A stretch of DNA of 64,000 bases, taken from NCBI RefSeq assembly GCF_029958905.1, contig NZ_CP124615.1:104228-168227 (forward strand). The letters run 5' to 3'. The number at the start of each line of letters is the position of its first letter. Position 1 is the first letter of the stretch. Both the position numbers and the translations under genes were made by a program. The stretch comes from Vibrio sp. YMD68. GTDB lineage: Bacteria > Pseudomonadota > Gammaproteobacteria > Enterobacterales > Vibrionaceae. The notes under the pieces were generated by a model that saw only the letters and a list, made by a program, of their open reading frames with translations, did no database searches and was not told the DNA's origin. This document shows, piece by piece, positions 1-8,184 of this stretch.

Positions 1-896
1 ATCAAGCAGACTTGGATCAAGCTCGTGTTGAAATCAAATACACAGCATGGATCGACGGTTACAAAGAGTCTTCTACATCGGAAACGGTATACAAAGCTCG
101 CGTATGGCAATATGTCTGGCCTGAGTTTGCACTCAGCTACAGAGCAAATGCAGATGTAGCACCAGCTATTGTTAGCGCTTCTGTCCGTCCTGTTGGATTC
201 CGAGGCAAGCTTGAAGAGCCTACCTACGAATGGATCTTACCGGAAGGTGCAAAGCTTAAAGATCAACGAGACACGTCTCGCTCTTTTGAAATCACAGAGC
301 CGGGCGAGCACCTTGTGAAGGTCATTGTGCGCGATGCTCGTGGTAACGAAGCAGAAGCTCAGTTAGCTATAACGATAGGTCAAGCTGAAAGCTATAAGGT
401 AGAGTTAGAATACTCAGGCTCGAATAAGTTGGATCGTGAGCCTCTGGATGTTCTGGTTCGTCCATATATTGAAGGTGGACACCCAAGAGACCGAATTAAT
501 GTGATGCAGTACACCGTTAATGGAAAGTCTCTTGAGGATACTGGCCGTTATGGACGAATGACGCTTGAAGCGGGAGAGCACACAATTAACTTCCGGATTA
601 AGTCTGATATGGGCAAAGAAGTGGAGAAAGAGTTGAAGATAAAAGTTATCGAAAACCAAGCTCCGGTTTGTTCTATCGAGCATAGAGAAAGCACATTCGC
701 ATGGCTTGTTTATGCCTCATGTGATGATGTCGATGGTCGCGTGAAAGGATTTGAATGGACGCTTAATGGTGAATCTGTTGCCTCTTCATCACGAAGATTG
801 ACGATCAGCAAACGCAGCTATGATGCAATGCCAGAAGTTACTTTGACTGGTATAGATGATGCTGGTGGTCGCAGTGATCCTGTGACTCTTCAATAA
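1..896 (+). CDS. Ig/PKD-like repeat protein, 3' part only
   Basis: The frame is open from the window edge, so the true start lies upstream; the TTG at 12 is only the first possible start inside the window. The visible roughly 295 residues are beta-rich and read as successive Ig/PKD-like modules (for example the stretch around 'EYSGSNKLDREPLDVLV' and the final 'QAPVCSIEHRESTF' module), with no transmembrane segment near the C-terminus. Large Ig-like proteins occupy this position in IncA/C- and SXT-type transfer regions, so a secreted or surface role in mating contact is plausible but inferred. The gene ends just before a strong terminator, separating it from the dsbC-traN operon. Confidence 0.7.
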   Translation, partial: QADLDQARVEIKYTAWIDGYKESSTSETVYKARVWQYVWPEFALSYRANADVAPAIVSASVRPVGFRGKLEEPTYEWILPEGAKLKDQRDTSRSFEITEPGEHLVKVIVRDARGNEAEAQLAITIGQAESYKVELEYSGSNKLDREPLDVLVRPYIEGGHPRDRINVMQYTVNGKSLEDTGRYGRMTLEAGEHTINFRIKSDMGKEVEKELKIKVIENQAPVCSIEHRESTFAWLVYASCDDVDGRVKGFEWTLNGESVASSSRRLTISKRSYDAMPEVTLTGIDDAGGRSDPVTLQ

Positions 897-915
897 AATT
901 ATGACTATCTAAACC

Positions 916-941
916 AAGCCCGGCACTCGCCGGGCTTTTTT
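916..941 (+). terminator. Rho-independent terminator
   Basis: A perfect 9-bp stem (AAGCCCGGC / GCCGGGCTT) with loop ACTC is followed by T6. It closes the Ig-like gene transcript. Confidence 0.9.
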
Positions 942-958
942 GTCTCTCCGCTCTAATT

Positions 959-1011
959 GACCAAACAGGGCAACTACAGATGCAGGCTTGTATCCATATC
1001 CCGAATAAACT
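959..1011 (+). promoter_or_regulatory. Probable activator box and -10 ahead of dsbC-traN operon
   Basis: GACC-AAACA-GGGC (959-971) is a near-palindrome with 4-5-4 spacing; 34 nt further is TAAACT (1006-1011), a possible -10. The same box/spacing pattern recurs ahead of traN (8084), at 13382, 28491 and 39673. It resembles FlhDC-family activator sites such as those of AcaCD/SetCD, the transfer activators of IncA/C and SXT; the match to a specific regulator is inference. Confidence 0.45.
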
Positions 1012-1051
1012 GCCAACTGATGAAAAAGTAACTGACGGTTAAAGGATAGGT

Positions 1052-1756
1052 ATGTTGAAACAAGCAATAGCACCAGTGCTCATGCTGCTTAGTACTGTAG
1101 CAACAGCGAAAGATTTTACTGCTGCTGATGTGCAGAAAGCAGAGGCAAAGATTACTGGAATGGTTGAGTTGCCAATTTATGGCATCAATGCAGTAGAAAG
1201 TGACGGTCAAATCGTGTTTTTGTCAGAGAATGGACGCTTTGTTATTTCAGGACAAATCTACGATCTCTGGCAAAAGAAGCCTCTCAGTACGTTGACAGAA
1301 ATGCGCGATGTCGCTGACCGATTTAGGCTACGTGACATGAATGTCGATATAGATGCGATGAATGTGGCAAAGCTTGGGACTGGCCCAAAAGAAGTAGTGG
1401 TCTTTGTTGACCCTCAGTGTGGTGCCTGCCACCAGCTAATGGAAGAGGCGAAAGCTCTCAAAGACGAATACACGTTTAAGTTTGTCGTGATACCTATTCT
1501 TGGTGATAAGTCAAACCGTTTAGCTCGCGCTCTGTCTTGCATAACTGACCAAGATAAAGCGTTTGAAGCGCTTAGCCAAAGAAAGCTTGGCTCATACCCA
1601 ACATCATGCAGCAGTAAACGTCATGATCTCACTCTGCTTACCGCACAGTTACTAAATATTCGAGGTGTTCCTTATTTGATTGCACCTGATGGGCGAGTTA
1701 ATGCTGGCCGACCACAGAATATGGACCTGAAAACATGGCTGGAGAGTGATAAATGA
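1052..1756 (+). CDS. dsbC: DsbC-type periplasmic disulfide isomerase of the transfer system
   Basis: 234 residues: an N-terminal signal peptide (MLKQAIAPVLMLLSTVATA), a DsbC-like dimerisation region, then a thioredoxin fold with the CGAC active-site motif (in 'DPQCGACH') and the cis-proline loop 'RGVPY'. DsbC-like proteins are encoded in IncA/C and SXT transfer operons, where they are expected to shuffle disulfides in the Cys-rich TraU and TraN, both encoded downstream here. SD AGGA lies about 7 nt before the ATG. Its stop overlaps the traC start (ATGA), so the two are translationally coupled. Confidence 0.9.
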   Translation: MLKQAIAPVLMLLSTVATAKDFTAADVQKAEAKITGMVELPIYGINAVESDGQIVFLSENGRFVISGQIYDLWQKKPLSTLTEMRDVADRFRLRDMNVDIDAMNVAKLGTGPKEVVVFVDPQCGACHQLMEEAKALKDEYTFKFVVIPILGDKSNRLARALSCITDQDKAFEALSQRKLGSYPTSCSSKRHDLTLLTAQLLNIRGVPYLIAPDGRVNAGRPQNMDLKTWLESDK

Positions 1757-4203
1757 ACATTATTACGATAAGAAAAAAGCTCCAAGAAAAGCTTATCCCA
1801 GAACATTTAAGAGCTGCTGGGATTGTACCCGTGCTTGCGTACTCAGAAGATGATTATACCTTCTTGATGGATGACAAAAGTATTGGCTTTGGTTTCTACT
1901 GCCATCCTCTGTGCGGGGCTGACGAAAAGATTCAAGAGCGTGTTAATGGTTTTATGAACCAGGAATACCCGGCCAAAACCACCATGCAGTTTATCTTGTT
2001 TCGATCTCCTGACTTAAACCATGAAATGTATCGAATGATGGGGTTACGTGATGGTTACAGAGATGATCTGTTGACCTCTTCAATCGAGCAGCGAATGGAG
2101 TTTCTTCAAAAACATACGACCGAGAGAATGGTTGCCAAATGTAAGAAAGGAACATTTGATCTTGGTCTAATCCACGACCTAAAACTGTTCGTCACCGTAA
2201 AAGTGCCCATCAAACATGCCAATGAACCGTCTCAGGAAGAACTAGACTCTCTGGCAAACCTACGGACTAAAGTTGAGTCTTCACTAAGAACGATTGGTGT
2301 TCACCCTGTCCCCTTAACTGCTGTCGGTTACATCAGAACAATGAATACCATGCTCAATTGGGGGCCTGAGGCATCATGGCGAACAGATGGTTGCGATTGG
2401 GAAACAGACAAGCCCATTTGTGAGCAAATTTTTGATTACGGCACAGATTTGGAAGTTGATAAGAGCGGTCTACGTTTAGGCGATTATCACGTTAAGGTTA
2501 TGTCTGCGAAGAAAATGCCCGACTCTTTCTATTTCGGTGATGCAATCACCTTTGTTGGGGATCTTAGTGGGGGCAACTCAGCTATTCGTGAAAACTACAT
2601 GGTCGTGACAAACCTGTTTTTCCCAGAGGTTGAAAACACCAAGAATGCACTTGAAAGAAAACGTCAGTTTACAGTAAACCAAGCATACGGGCCTATGCTG
2701 AAATTTGTTCCAGTACTTGCTGACAAAAAGCATGACTTTGATGTTTTGTATGAGTCATTAAAAGAAGGCTCAAAACCTGTCCGTGTAAGTTACTCATTGG
2801 TGCTTTTTGCTCCTACAGCTGAACGCGCTCAAGCAGCAGCAACAGCGGCGCGTAACATCTGGCGCGAGAACCGCTTCGAGATGATGGAAGACAAATTTAT
2901 CTCGTTACCAATGTTTATCAATTGCTTGCCATTCTGTACCGACCGAAAAGCCGTAAAAGATCTGTTTCGTTATAAAACCATGACCACTGAACAGGCATCA
3001 GTTCTATTACCGGTATTTGGCGAGTGGAAAGGGACTGGCACTTTCCACTCTGCATTGATTTCTCGTAACGGACAGCTAATGAGCTTGTCTTTGCATGATA
3101 GCGACACGAACAAAAACTTAGTGGTCGCAGCGGAATCTGGATCGGGTAAAAGTTTCCTTACCAACGAATTGATATTCAGTTACTTGTCTGAGGGGGCTCA
3201 AGTTTGGGTTATAGACGCAGGTAAGTCATACAAAGATCTGTGTGAACTGCTGAAAGGGGACTTTGTGCATTTCGCCGAAGGCTCCAACATTTGTTTGAAC
3301 CCATTTGAACTGATCACGAACTGGAAAGAAGAAGAGGATGGTGTTGTCTCTATCGTCAAAGCTATGGCATCCGAGAAAGGCTTGTTGGATGAATACCAAC
3401 TCGCAGGTTTAAAGCAAATTATGAACGAGCTCTGGGAAGTTATTGGCCGTGATATGACTGTAGACCACATCGCCGATAAGTGTTGTGAGTCTGATGAGCA
3501 ACGAATTAAAGACATCGGTCAACAGCTATATGCATTCACATCAAAGGGTAGTTACGGTAGCTACTTCTCCGGTTCGAATAACGTTAACTTCCAAAACCGT
3601 TTTACAGTCCTGGAGCTTGATGAGCTACAAGGCCGCAAGCATTTACGTCAGGTTGTTTTGCTGCAAATGATTTACCAGATTCAGCAGGAAATGTTCCTCG
3701 GTGAACGTAACCGTAAAAAAGTCGTCATCATTGATGAAGCATGGGATCTGCTTAAAGAGGGTGAAGTTAGTACATTTATGGAACACCAATACCGTAAGGC
3801 AAGGAAGTACGGTGGAAGTATCGGTATTTGTACTCAGTCGATCAACGACTTGTATGAAAACCCTGTGGGTCGCGCTATTGCTGAGAACTCGGCATCCATG
3901 TACCTACTTGGTCAGACAGAAGAGTCAGTAGAATCCGTAAAACGAAGTGGCCGTCTGTCTCTTTCCGAAGGTGGTTTCCATACCCTAAAAACTGTTCACA
4001 CCATTCTAGGTGCTTATTCAGAAATCTTCATTAAATCAAAAGCTGGCATTGGTGTTGGCCGTTTGGTTGTGGGTGATTTCCAAAAACTACTTTATTCAAC
4101 AGACCCGGATGACATCCGAGATATCAATAAGTATGTAGATCAGGGCTTAAATATCACTGACGCAATACGTCAAGTAATGCATCAACGTGGCATGGCCGCA
4201 TAA
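1753..4203 (+). CDS. traC: TraC, VirB4-family ATPase of the F-type T4SS
   Basis: 816 residues, the usual length for F-type TraC. Walker A is 'ESGSGKSFLT' (about residue 460) and Walker B 'VVIIDEAWDLL' (about 657), followed by a conserved 'CTQSINDL' segment. TraC is the inner-membrane/cytoplasmic ATPase driving pilus assembly and DNA transfer. It starts in an ATGA overlap with dsbC and is followed 14 nt later by the TrbI-like gene. Intact, no frameshift seen. Confidence 0.95.
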   Translation: MNIITIRKKLQEKLIPEHLRAAGIVPVLAYSEDDYTFLMDDKSIGFGFYCHPLCGADEKIQERVNGFMNQEYPAKTTMQFILFRSPDLNHEMYRMMGLRDGYRDDLLTSSIEQRMEFLQKHTTERMVAKCKKGTFDLGLIHDLKLFVTVKVPIKHANEPSQEELDSLANLRTKVESSLRTIGVHPVPLTAVGYIRTMNTMLNWGPEASWRTDGCDWETDKPICEQIFDYGTDLEVDKSGLRLGDYHVKVMSAKKMPDSFYFGDAITFVGDLSGGNSAIRENYMVVTNLFFPEVENTKNALERKRQFTVNQAYGPMLKFVPVLADKKHDFDVLYESLKEGSKPVRVSYSLVLFAPTAERAQAAATAARNIWRENRFEMMEDKFISLPMFINCLPFCTDRKAVKDLFRYKTMTTEQASVLLPVFGEWKGTGTFHSALISRNGQLMSLSLHDSDTNKNLVVAAESGSGKSFLTNELIFSYLSEGAQVWVIDAGKSYKDLCELLKGDFVHFAEGSNICLNPFELITNWKEEEDGVVSIVKAMASEKGLLDEYQLAGLKQIMNELWEVIGRDMTVDHIADKCCESDEQRIKDIGQQLYAFTSKGSYGSYFSGSNNVNFQNRFTVLELDELQGRKHLRQVVLLQMIYQIQQEMFLGERNRKKVVIIDEAWDLLKEGEVSTFMEHQYRKARKYGGSIGICTQSINDLYENPVGRAIAENSASMYLLGQTEESVESVKRSGRLSLSEGGFHTLKTVHTILGAYSEIFIKSKAGIGVGRLVVGDFQKLLYSTDPDDIRDINKYVDQGLNITDAIRQVMHQRGMAA

Positions 4204-4217
4204 CTAAAAAGGAAAGG

Positions 4218-4541
4218 ATGATGAACTTTAAATCAATTTTAATTGCGGCGTTGTTAGGTGCAGCTGGTGGATTTGGTGGTTCTTATTACTTCATGGTCAA
4301 AGAAACCGCAGCACTTCATGACCGATTAGCGTTAACGCCTCCAGTAGTTGTTGTGGATTTCACGAAAATTGCGAGCTCATACCCATCCGGAGCTGATGAG
4401 GCTGAGATCGAACAATTGATGCTTAGAACAAACAACGCAATCTTCAAACTCAAAGAAGCGGGGTACTTGATTATTGATGGTGCCGCTACTTTAGGTGCCC
4501 CTGAGGATATTTATTTACCTTCGGAGGTAATACTGGAATGA
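4218..4541 (+). CDS. trbI: TrbI-like F-type transfer protein
   Basis: 107 residues with one N-terminal membrane segment (about residues 5-26) and a C-terminal region 'LKEAGYLIIDGAATLGAPE' typical of F-type TrbI. TrbI is a small inner-membrane protein affecting pilus extension and retraction. Two ATGs in tandem (4218, 4221) follow SD AAGGA; either may be used. The end overlaps the next gene by 4 nt. Confidence 0.75.
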   Translation: MMNFKSILIAALLGAAGGFGGSYYFMVKETAALHDRLALTPPVVVVDFTKIASSYPSGADEAEIEQLMLRTNNAIFKLKEAGYLIIDGAATLGAPEDIYLPSEVILE

Positions 4542-5053
4542 AGCTCATTGTTAGAAAAGAATCTTGGAAGCGATTTGCTTTAAAGGCTGCAATTGTACTT
4601 GCTCTTCTTTGGGTTGCTGGGACGTCCTTTGCGGGACGTTACCGAATCGGTTATGACCCTCAATTAGAGCGGTGTTTACCTAATCATTCTGTCTACCTTA
4701 TCGACCTAAAAGATAAAGAACTCCATCGAGATGCTATTTACGCCTTTTCAGCAAAGGGTATGGAGCCACTTTATGATGATGGAACAAGGATGTTAAAAGT
4801 CCTTTCCGGGATGCCAGGCGATACTGTTGAAGTCAATAAAAACTGGGAAGTTGTAGTGAACGGAGAGGTTAAACAAGTAGGGTTACAACTGGCTAATAAG
4901 TTGAATGTTCCTGCTAGTCATTTCTTTGGGAAAGGTGTTCTTCCAGAGAAACATTATTGGTTTCTCGGGGAAAGTATATCGAGTTTTGATTCACGCTATT
5001 GGGGAGCTGTAAAAGATGAGCAAATCATTGGCCGCGCATATCCGCTTTTCTAA
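4538..5053 (+). CDS. S26-family signal peptidase-like protein (TraF/TrhF-like)
   Basis: 171 residues: an N-terminal membrane segment (about 13-33), then an S26-like fold. 'MLKVLSGMPGDTVEV' fits the lysine-box motif (general base Lys followed by GxPGD). The nucleophile motif position reads 'ERCLPNHSVYLID', so a Cys appears where RP4 TraF-like peptidases have the catalytic Ser. In IncA/C and SXT the gene between the TrbI-like gene and traW is a peptidase of this type, thought to process pilin or another transfer protein. It overlaps traW by 38 nt. Whether the Cys variant is active cannot be judged from sequence. Confidence 0.75.
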   Translation: MKLIVRKESWKRFALKAAIVLALLWVAGTSFAGRYRIGYDPQLERCLPNHSVYLIDLKDKELHRDAIYAFSAKGMEPLYDDGTRMLKVLSGMPGDTVEVNKNWEVVVNGEVKQVGLQLANKLNVPASHFFGKGVLPEKHYWFLGESISSFDSRYWGAVKDEQIIGRAYPLF

Positions 5054-6284
5054 ATTGTCTGTATTAGTTGCGGCCCTCATTTCAAGTTCTGTTTTTGCTA
5101 GTAACAGTCCTCTAACTAGCGAGGATATGGCTATCATCGAGCAAGGAAGGGAGTTGGCAGAGAAGGCTCGACAAATGGAAGAGCTTCCTGATTGGGCGAA
5201 GAATACAAATTTAGATCAAGCTCAGGTAGAGGCGCGTCAGTTTTTCCAACAACTACAAGAATCAGACCCCACGCTGAAAGCAATGGCGGAGAGGCAGGCC
5301 GAAAAAAATGTCTATACAGGGCACTCAACTCTTATTTTTGCATCTTACTCATTGGGAAAAGAAGGGCTGAAAGACGTACTTGATACGGCATCAGGTGAAG
5401 ATGATGTGGTAGTTGTTTTCCGTGGAATTCCGGATGGTATGAGCATTGGTGATGGCATCAAAGCTGTTCAAAAATTAGCTGAGCAAATGGACCCAGTGCC
5501 TAATGTCGTTATCAACTCTGTTTTGTTCCAAAAACATAATGTCACGTCAGTACCAACGATAGTCTTGCTTGAAGAAGAAACTAAGCCTGGACACGATCCC
5601 AAAGAACTCGCAAAAGTTACAGGTTTATCGACGCTGGAGTGGATAAGAAAAGAGGTGGATGCTGGTGAGTCTGGCGACTTCGGAGTTCGAGGCCCAGCAG
5701 TTGAAATTGCGGAGCAAGACTTTATCGAGAGAGCTAAAGCTCAACTAGCGGGTATTGACTGGGAAGAAAAGAAAGATCAGGCAGTAAAGCGGTTTTGGCA
5801 TAACCAGCAGTTCAACGAAAGACCACGGGCACCACGATATCGAGAGCGATTGCTTGATCCAAGCATATACCTATCGAAGGACATAAGTACTGCTGAGGGA
5901 GTTGTGTTTGCTCGTAAAGGTGAGGTTATAAATCCACTTTGCGCTCACGGCGAAGAGTGTAAGCCGGGAACTCGTCAGTTTACTCAGGCCGTTATCATTT
6001 TCGACCCTTTAGATAAAAAGCAAATGGAACTGTTGGCTGAAATTGTCCCTAAAGTGAAGCAAGAACGTGGGGTGCAAAGAGTCACATATATTGCTACTCA
6101 GTTTGAGCGCGATAGTGGTTGGGATTCATACAAACACGTTACGGACACAGTTGACGCTCCTGTTTATCTGCTTACGCCGGATGTAGTTAATCGCTTCCAA
6201 GTCGAGTACACGCCAACAGTGATTACGGCTAAAGGGAATAACTTTTTGGTAAGGGAATTTGATGTTAAGGAGGCTGTGGAATGA
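5016..6284 (+). CDS. traW: TrbC-TraW fusion protein, pilus assembly
   Basis: 422 residues with a signal peptide ending near 'SSSVFA'. Residues about 100-190 carry the TrbC_Ftype/thioredoxin-like segment ('LIFASYSLGKEGL ... VTSVPTIVLLEE') and the C-terminal half carries TraW features ('RERLLDPSIYLSKDI', 'ARKGEVINPL', 'IIFDPLDKKQ'). In F these are two genes; the fusion is the usual state in IncA/C/SXT-type systems. It is periplasmic and needed for pilus assembly together with TraU. The start lies inside the peptidase gene; the stop overlaps the EAL gene (ATGA). Confidence 0.85.
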   Translation: MSKSLAAHIRFSKLSVLVAALISSSVFASNSPLTSEDMAIIEQGRELAEKARQMEELPDWAKNTNLDQAQVEARQFFQQLQESDPTLKAMAERQAEKNVYTGHSTLIFASYSLGKEGLKDVLDTASGEDDVVVVFRGIPDGMSIGDGIKAVQKLAEQMDPVPNVVINSVLFQKHNVTSVPTIVLLEEETKPGHDPKELAKVTGLSTLEWIRKEVDAGESGDFGVRGPAVEIAEQDFIERAKAQLAGIDWEEKKDQAVKRFWHNQQFNERPRAPRYRERLLDPSIYLSKDISTAEGVVFARKGEVINPLCAHGEECKPGTRQFTQAVIIFDPLDKKQMELLAEIVPKVKQERGVQRVTYIATQFERDSGWDSYKHVTDTVDAPVYLLTPDVVNRFQVEYTPTVITAKGNNFLVREFDVKEAVE

Positions 6285-6985
6285 ACCTGATCCCTGCATT
6301 TCAGACGATTACCTCAAATGGTAGCAATACTGTTGGAGCAGAAGTACTTTCTAGATGGCACCATCAAGGTCAAGTCTATGGCCCAGCAGACCACAAAACA
6401 CCGATTAATTGGGGTATGGTGGATTTAGAGATAATGAAATCTCTGATTCCCCTTGTCCCTGTTATCGAAAGGCTTTACCCCAGTATTTTTATTAACGTAT
6501 CGCCACAGACATTGAGCTTTTCAGACATACGAATGAAGTGGTTCAAATTGTTGAAAGAGCTTACAGATAAAGCCCCATTCCAAGTAGTTATAGAAATCAC
6601 GGAAAAGGTAACACCAGAACAGTTGGATAACGCATGGTCCTTACTTAGTCAGTTCAATGTTGCTTTAGCTATGGATGACTTTGGAGAAGATCACTCATCA
6701 GTTAGTCGCCTAACATCTTACTCTTGGCAATTTTGCAAAGTTGAAATAGGACAATTGAAGGGTTTGGCAGGTAACGCGGCGGTTCAGTATTGTCGTCTTA
6801 ACAACATAACACCGATTGCAGAACGAGTTGAAAGTGTAGCTCAATCAGAAGTGGCAAAACTTCTTGGATTAGAGTGGCAGCAAGGTTTTTTGCATGGCAA
6901 ACCCGTCACGTTCGACCTTGAAGTGAACTCATTAATAAAACAAGCACAAGTATCTGAGCCAGTTAGAGTTGGAGTTATGTCGTGA
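6281..6985 (+). CDS. Stand-alone EAL-domain (c-di-GMP phosphodiesterase-like) protein in the tra operon
   Basis: 234 residues, essentially one EAL domain with no sensor or GGDEF part and no signal or membrane segment. The catalytic set appears present: E21 in 'AEVLSRW' (EVL variant of EAL), N72 in 'FINVSP', E105 in 'VIEITE', D132/D133 in 'AMDDFG', K153, E181 in 'AERVES', and Q in 'QQGFLHGKP'. By family knowledge it should cleave c-di-GMP to pGpG. It overlaps traW and traU by 4 nt each, so it is translated as part of the transfer operon. A role in lowering c-di-GMP during mating is inference. Confidence 0.85.
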   Translation: MNLIPAFQTITSNGSNTVGAEVLSRWHHQGQVYGPADHKTPINWGMVDLEIMKSLIPLVPVIERLYPSIFINVSPQTLSFSDIRMKWFKLLKELTDKAPFQVVIEITEKVTPEQLDNAWSLLSQFNVALAMDDFGEDHSSVSRLTSYSWQFCKVEIGQLKGLAGNAAVQYCRLNNITPIAERVESVAQSEVAKLLGLEWQQGFLHGKPVTFDLEVNSLIKQAQVSEPVRVGVMS

Positions 6986-7989
6986 ATAAAATATTGAAAT
7001 CAATTTTATTAGTGGCCCTACTTGCCTTGGCGGGGACTGCTAAAGCTGATCCAGGATGCCAGAATGCAGAAGTCATTGGCCCTAAACTTTTTACTGATAT
7101 CTGTTGGTCATGCATATTTCCGATTCGAGTGGCAGGGGCAACAATGAGCGGAGGTGGTGGTTCTTATCCGTCTGATGCAGTTGGGAGCCCTTTGTGTGCT
7201 TGCCAAGATAACAATGGGATACCACGACCAGGTGTAACTACGTCAATGTGGGAACCTGCTCGTTTGGTTGAATTTCAACGAGTTCCAGGGTGCTCTTCTG
7301 TGCTTAATGGAACTAGATTCCCCTTTGACAGAACGTTCCAAGGTCATCATGGAGAAGGAACGATGGACGGTGGTGATGGCTCATTTATGCATTATCACTT
7401 TTACGCCTTTCCTCTTATGACAATGTTGGAACTGTTCGTGAAGAAGACCTGCAATGCTGATGGTTACTCTGATTTAGATATTATGTACCTGTCCGAGTTA
7501 GACCCTACTTGGAACTCTGATGAACTTGCATTTTTTACTAATCCCGAAGCTGCTGCTGTCGCTAATCCTATAGCAGCGGCAGCATGTACAGCTGACGCTG
7601 CGGCTGCGAGTATTGGTAAGCCTCTCAAGCAGTTGTTTTGGTGTGCAGGTAGTTGGGGGTCAATTTACCCTTTAAGTGGAAACCAAAATGGTGGAAAAGG
7701 GGTGATCAAAGACAGTAGTCTACTTGCAACCCGTGTTCTAACAGCTTTGCATCGTCGAGGTTTGTCATGGAAGACGATGGGTTCTGATGCAATGTGTAAT
7801 GGTGTCATAAGCCCAACATTACCCAAAACACAATACAAATTTACCTTATTGCATCCAGTCGCAGAAACAAATTCTTCACATGTTATCGGAGAGTCAACGT
7901 TAACGTGGGGGATAGGGAAAACAATTCCAGCAATAGGTCAAGATCCTATTTACACGATATGGCGCTGGAATGATTGTTGTAATAACTAA
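6982..7989 (+). CDS. traU: TraU, periplasmic mating-pair/pilus assembly protein
   Basis: 335 residues with a signal peptide ending around 'LALAGTAKA' and many cysteines (for example 'CWSCIFPIRVAG', 'CWSPLCACQD'-like spacing in the N-terminal half), consistent with TraU. 'FWCAGSWGSIYPLSGN' is a characteristic TraU segment. It acts with TraW in the periplasm. A terminator follows directly, so traN has its own transcription signal. Confidence 0.93.
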   Translation: MNKILKSILLVALLALAGTAKADPGCQNAEVIGPKLFTDICWSCIFPIRVAGATMSGGGGSYPSDAVGSPLCACQDNNGIPRPGVTTSMWEPARLVEFQRVPGCSSVLNGTRFPFDRTFQGHHGEGTMDGGDGSFMHYHFYAFPLMTMLELFVKKTCNADGYSDLDIMYLSELDPTWNSDELAFFTNPEAAAVANPIAAAACTADAAAASIGKPLKQLFWCAGSWGSIYPLSGNQNGGKGVIKDSSLLATRVLTALHRRGLSWKTMGSDAMCNGVISPTLPKTQYKFTLLHPVAETNSSHVIGESTLTWGIGKTIPAIGQDPIYTIWRWNDCCNN

Positions 7990-8016
7990 AGCTCAAGAAA
8001 GAAATCACTAATAACT

Positions 8017-8037
8017 AGCCCCGTTTTGGGGCTTTTT
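8017..8037 (+). terminator. Rho-independent terminator after traU
   Basis: Stem AGCCCC / GGGGCT with loop GTTTT, followed by TTTTC. It separates the dsbC-traU operon from traN. Confidence 0.8.
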
Positions 8038-8083
8038 CTTTATATGGAGGACATGAGCAGCGTAGGTAAACGACCCCAGTGTT

Positions 8084-8136
8084 GTCCAAAATGGACAGTT
8101 CCACAGTCTAAAGAAACTCGGTCGGGCGACTATCAT
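8084..8136 (+). promoter_or_regulatory. Probable activator box and -10 ahead of traN
   Basis: GTCC-AAAAT-GGAC (8084-8096) is a perfect 4-5-4 palindrome. The hexamer TATCAT lies at 8131-8136, 34 nt downstream, and traN starts at 8185. The layout matches the other four boxes in this window. Confidence 0.5.
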
Positions 8137-8184
8137 GGCGATATATGTTGAGGGGTAATAAGAACGGGTTACAGGAATAAAGTA

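Noticed and set aside
5134..5383. Frames on both strands inside traW
   Set aside because: Shadows of a well-supported traW reading frame.
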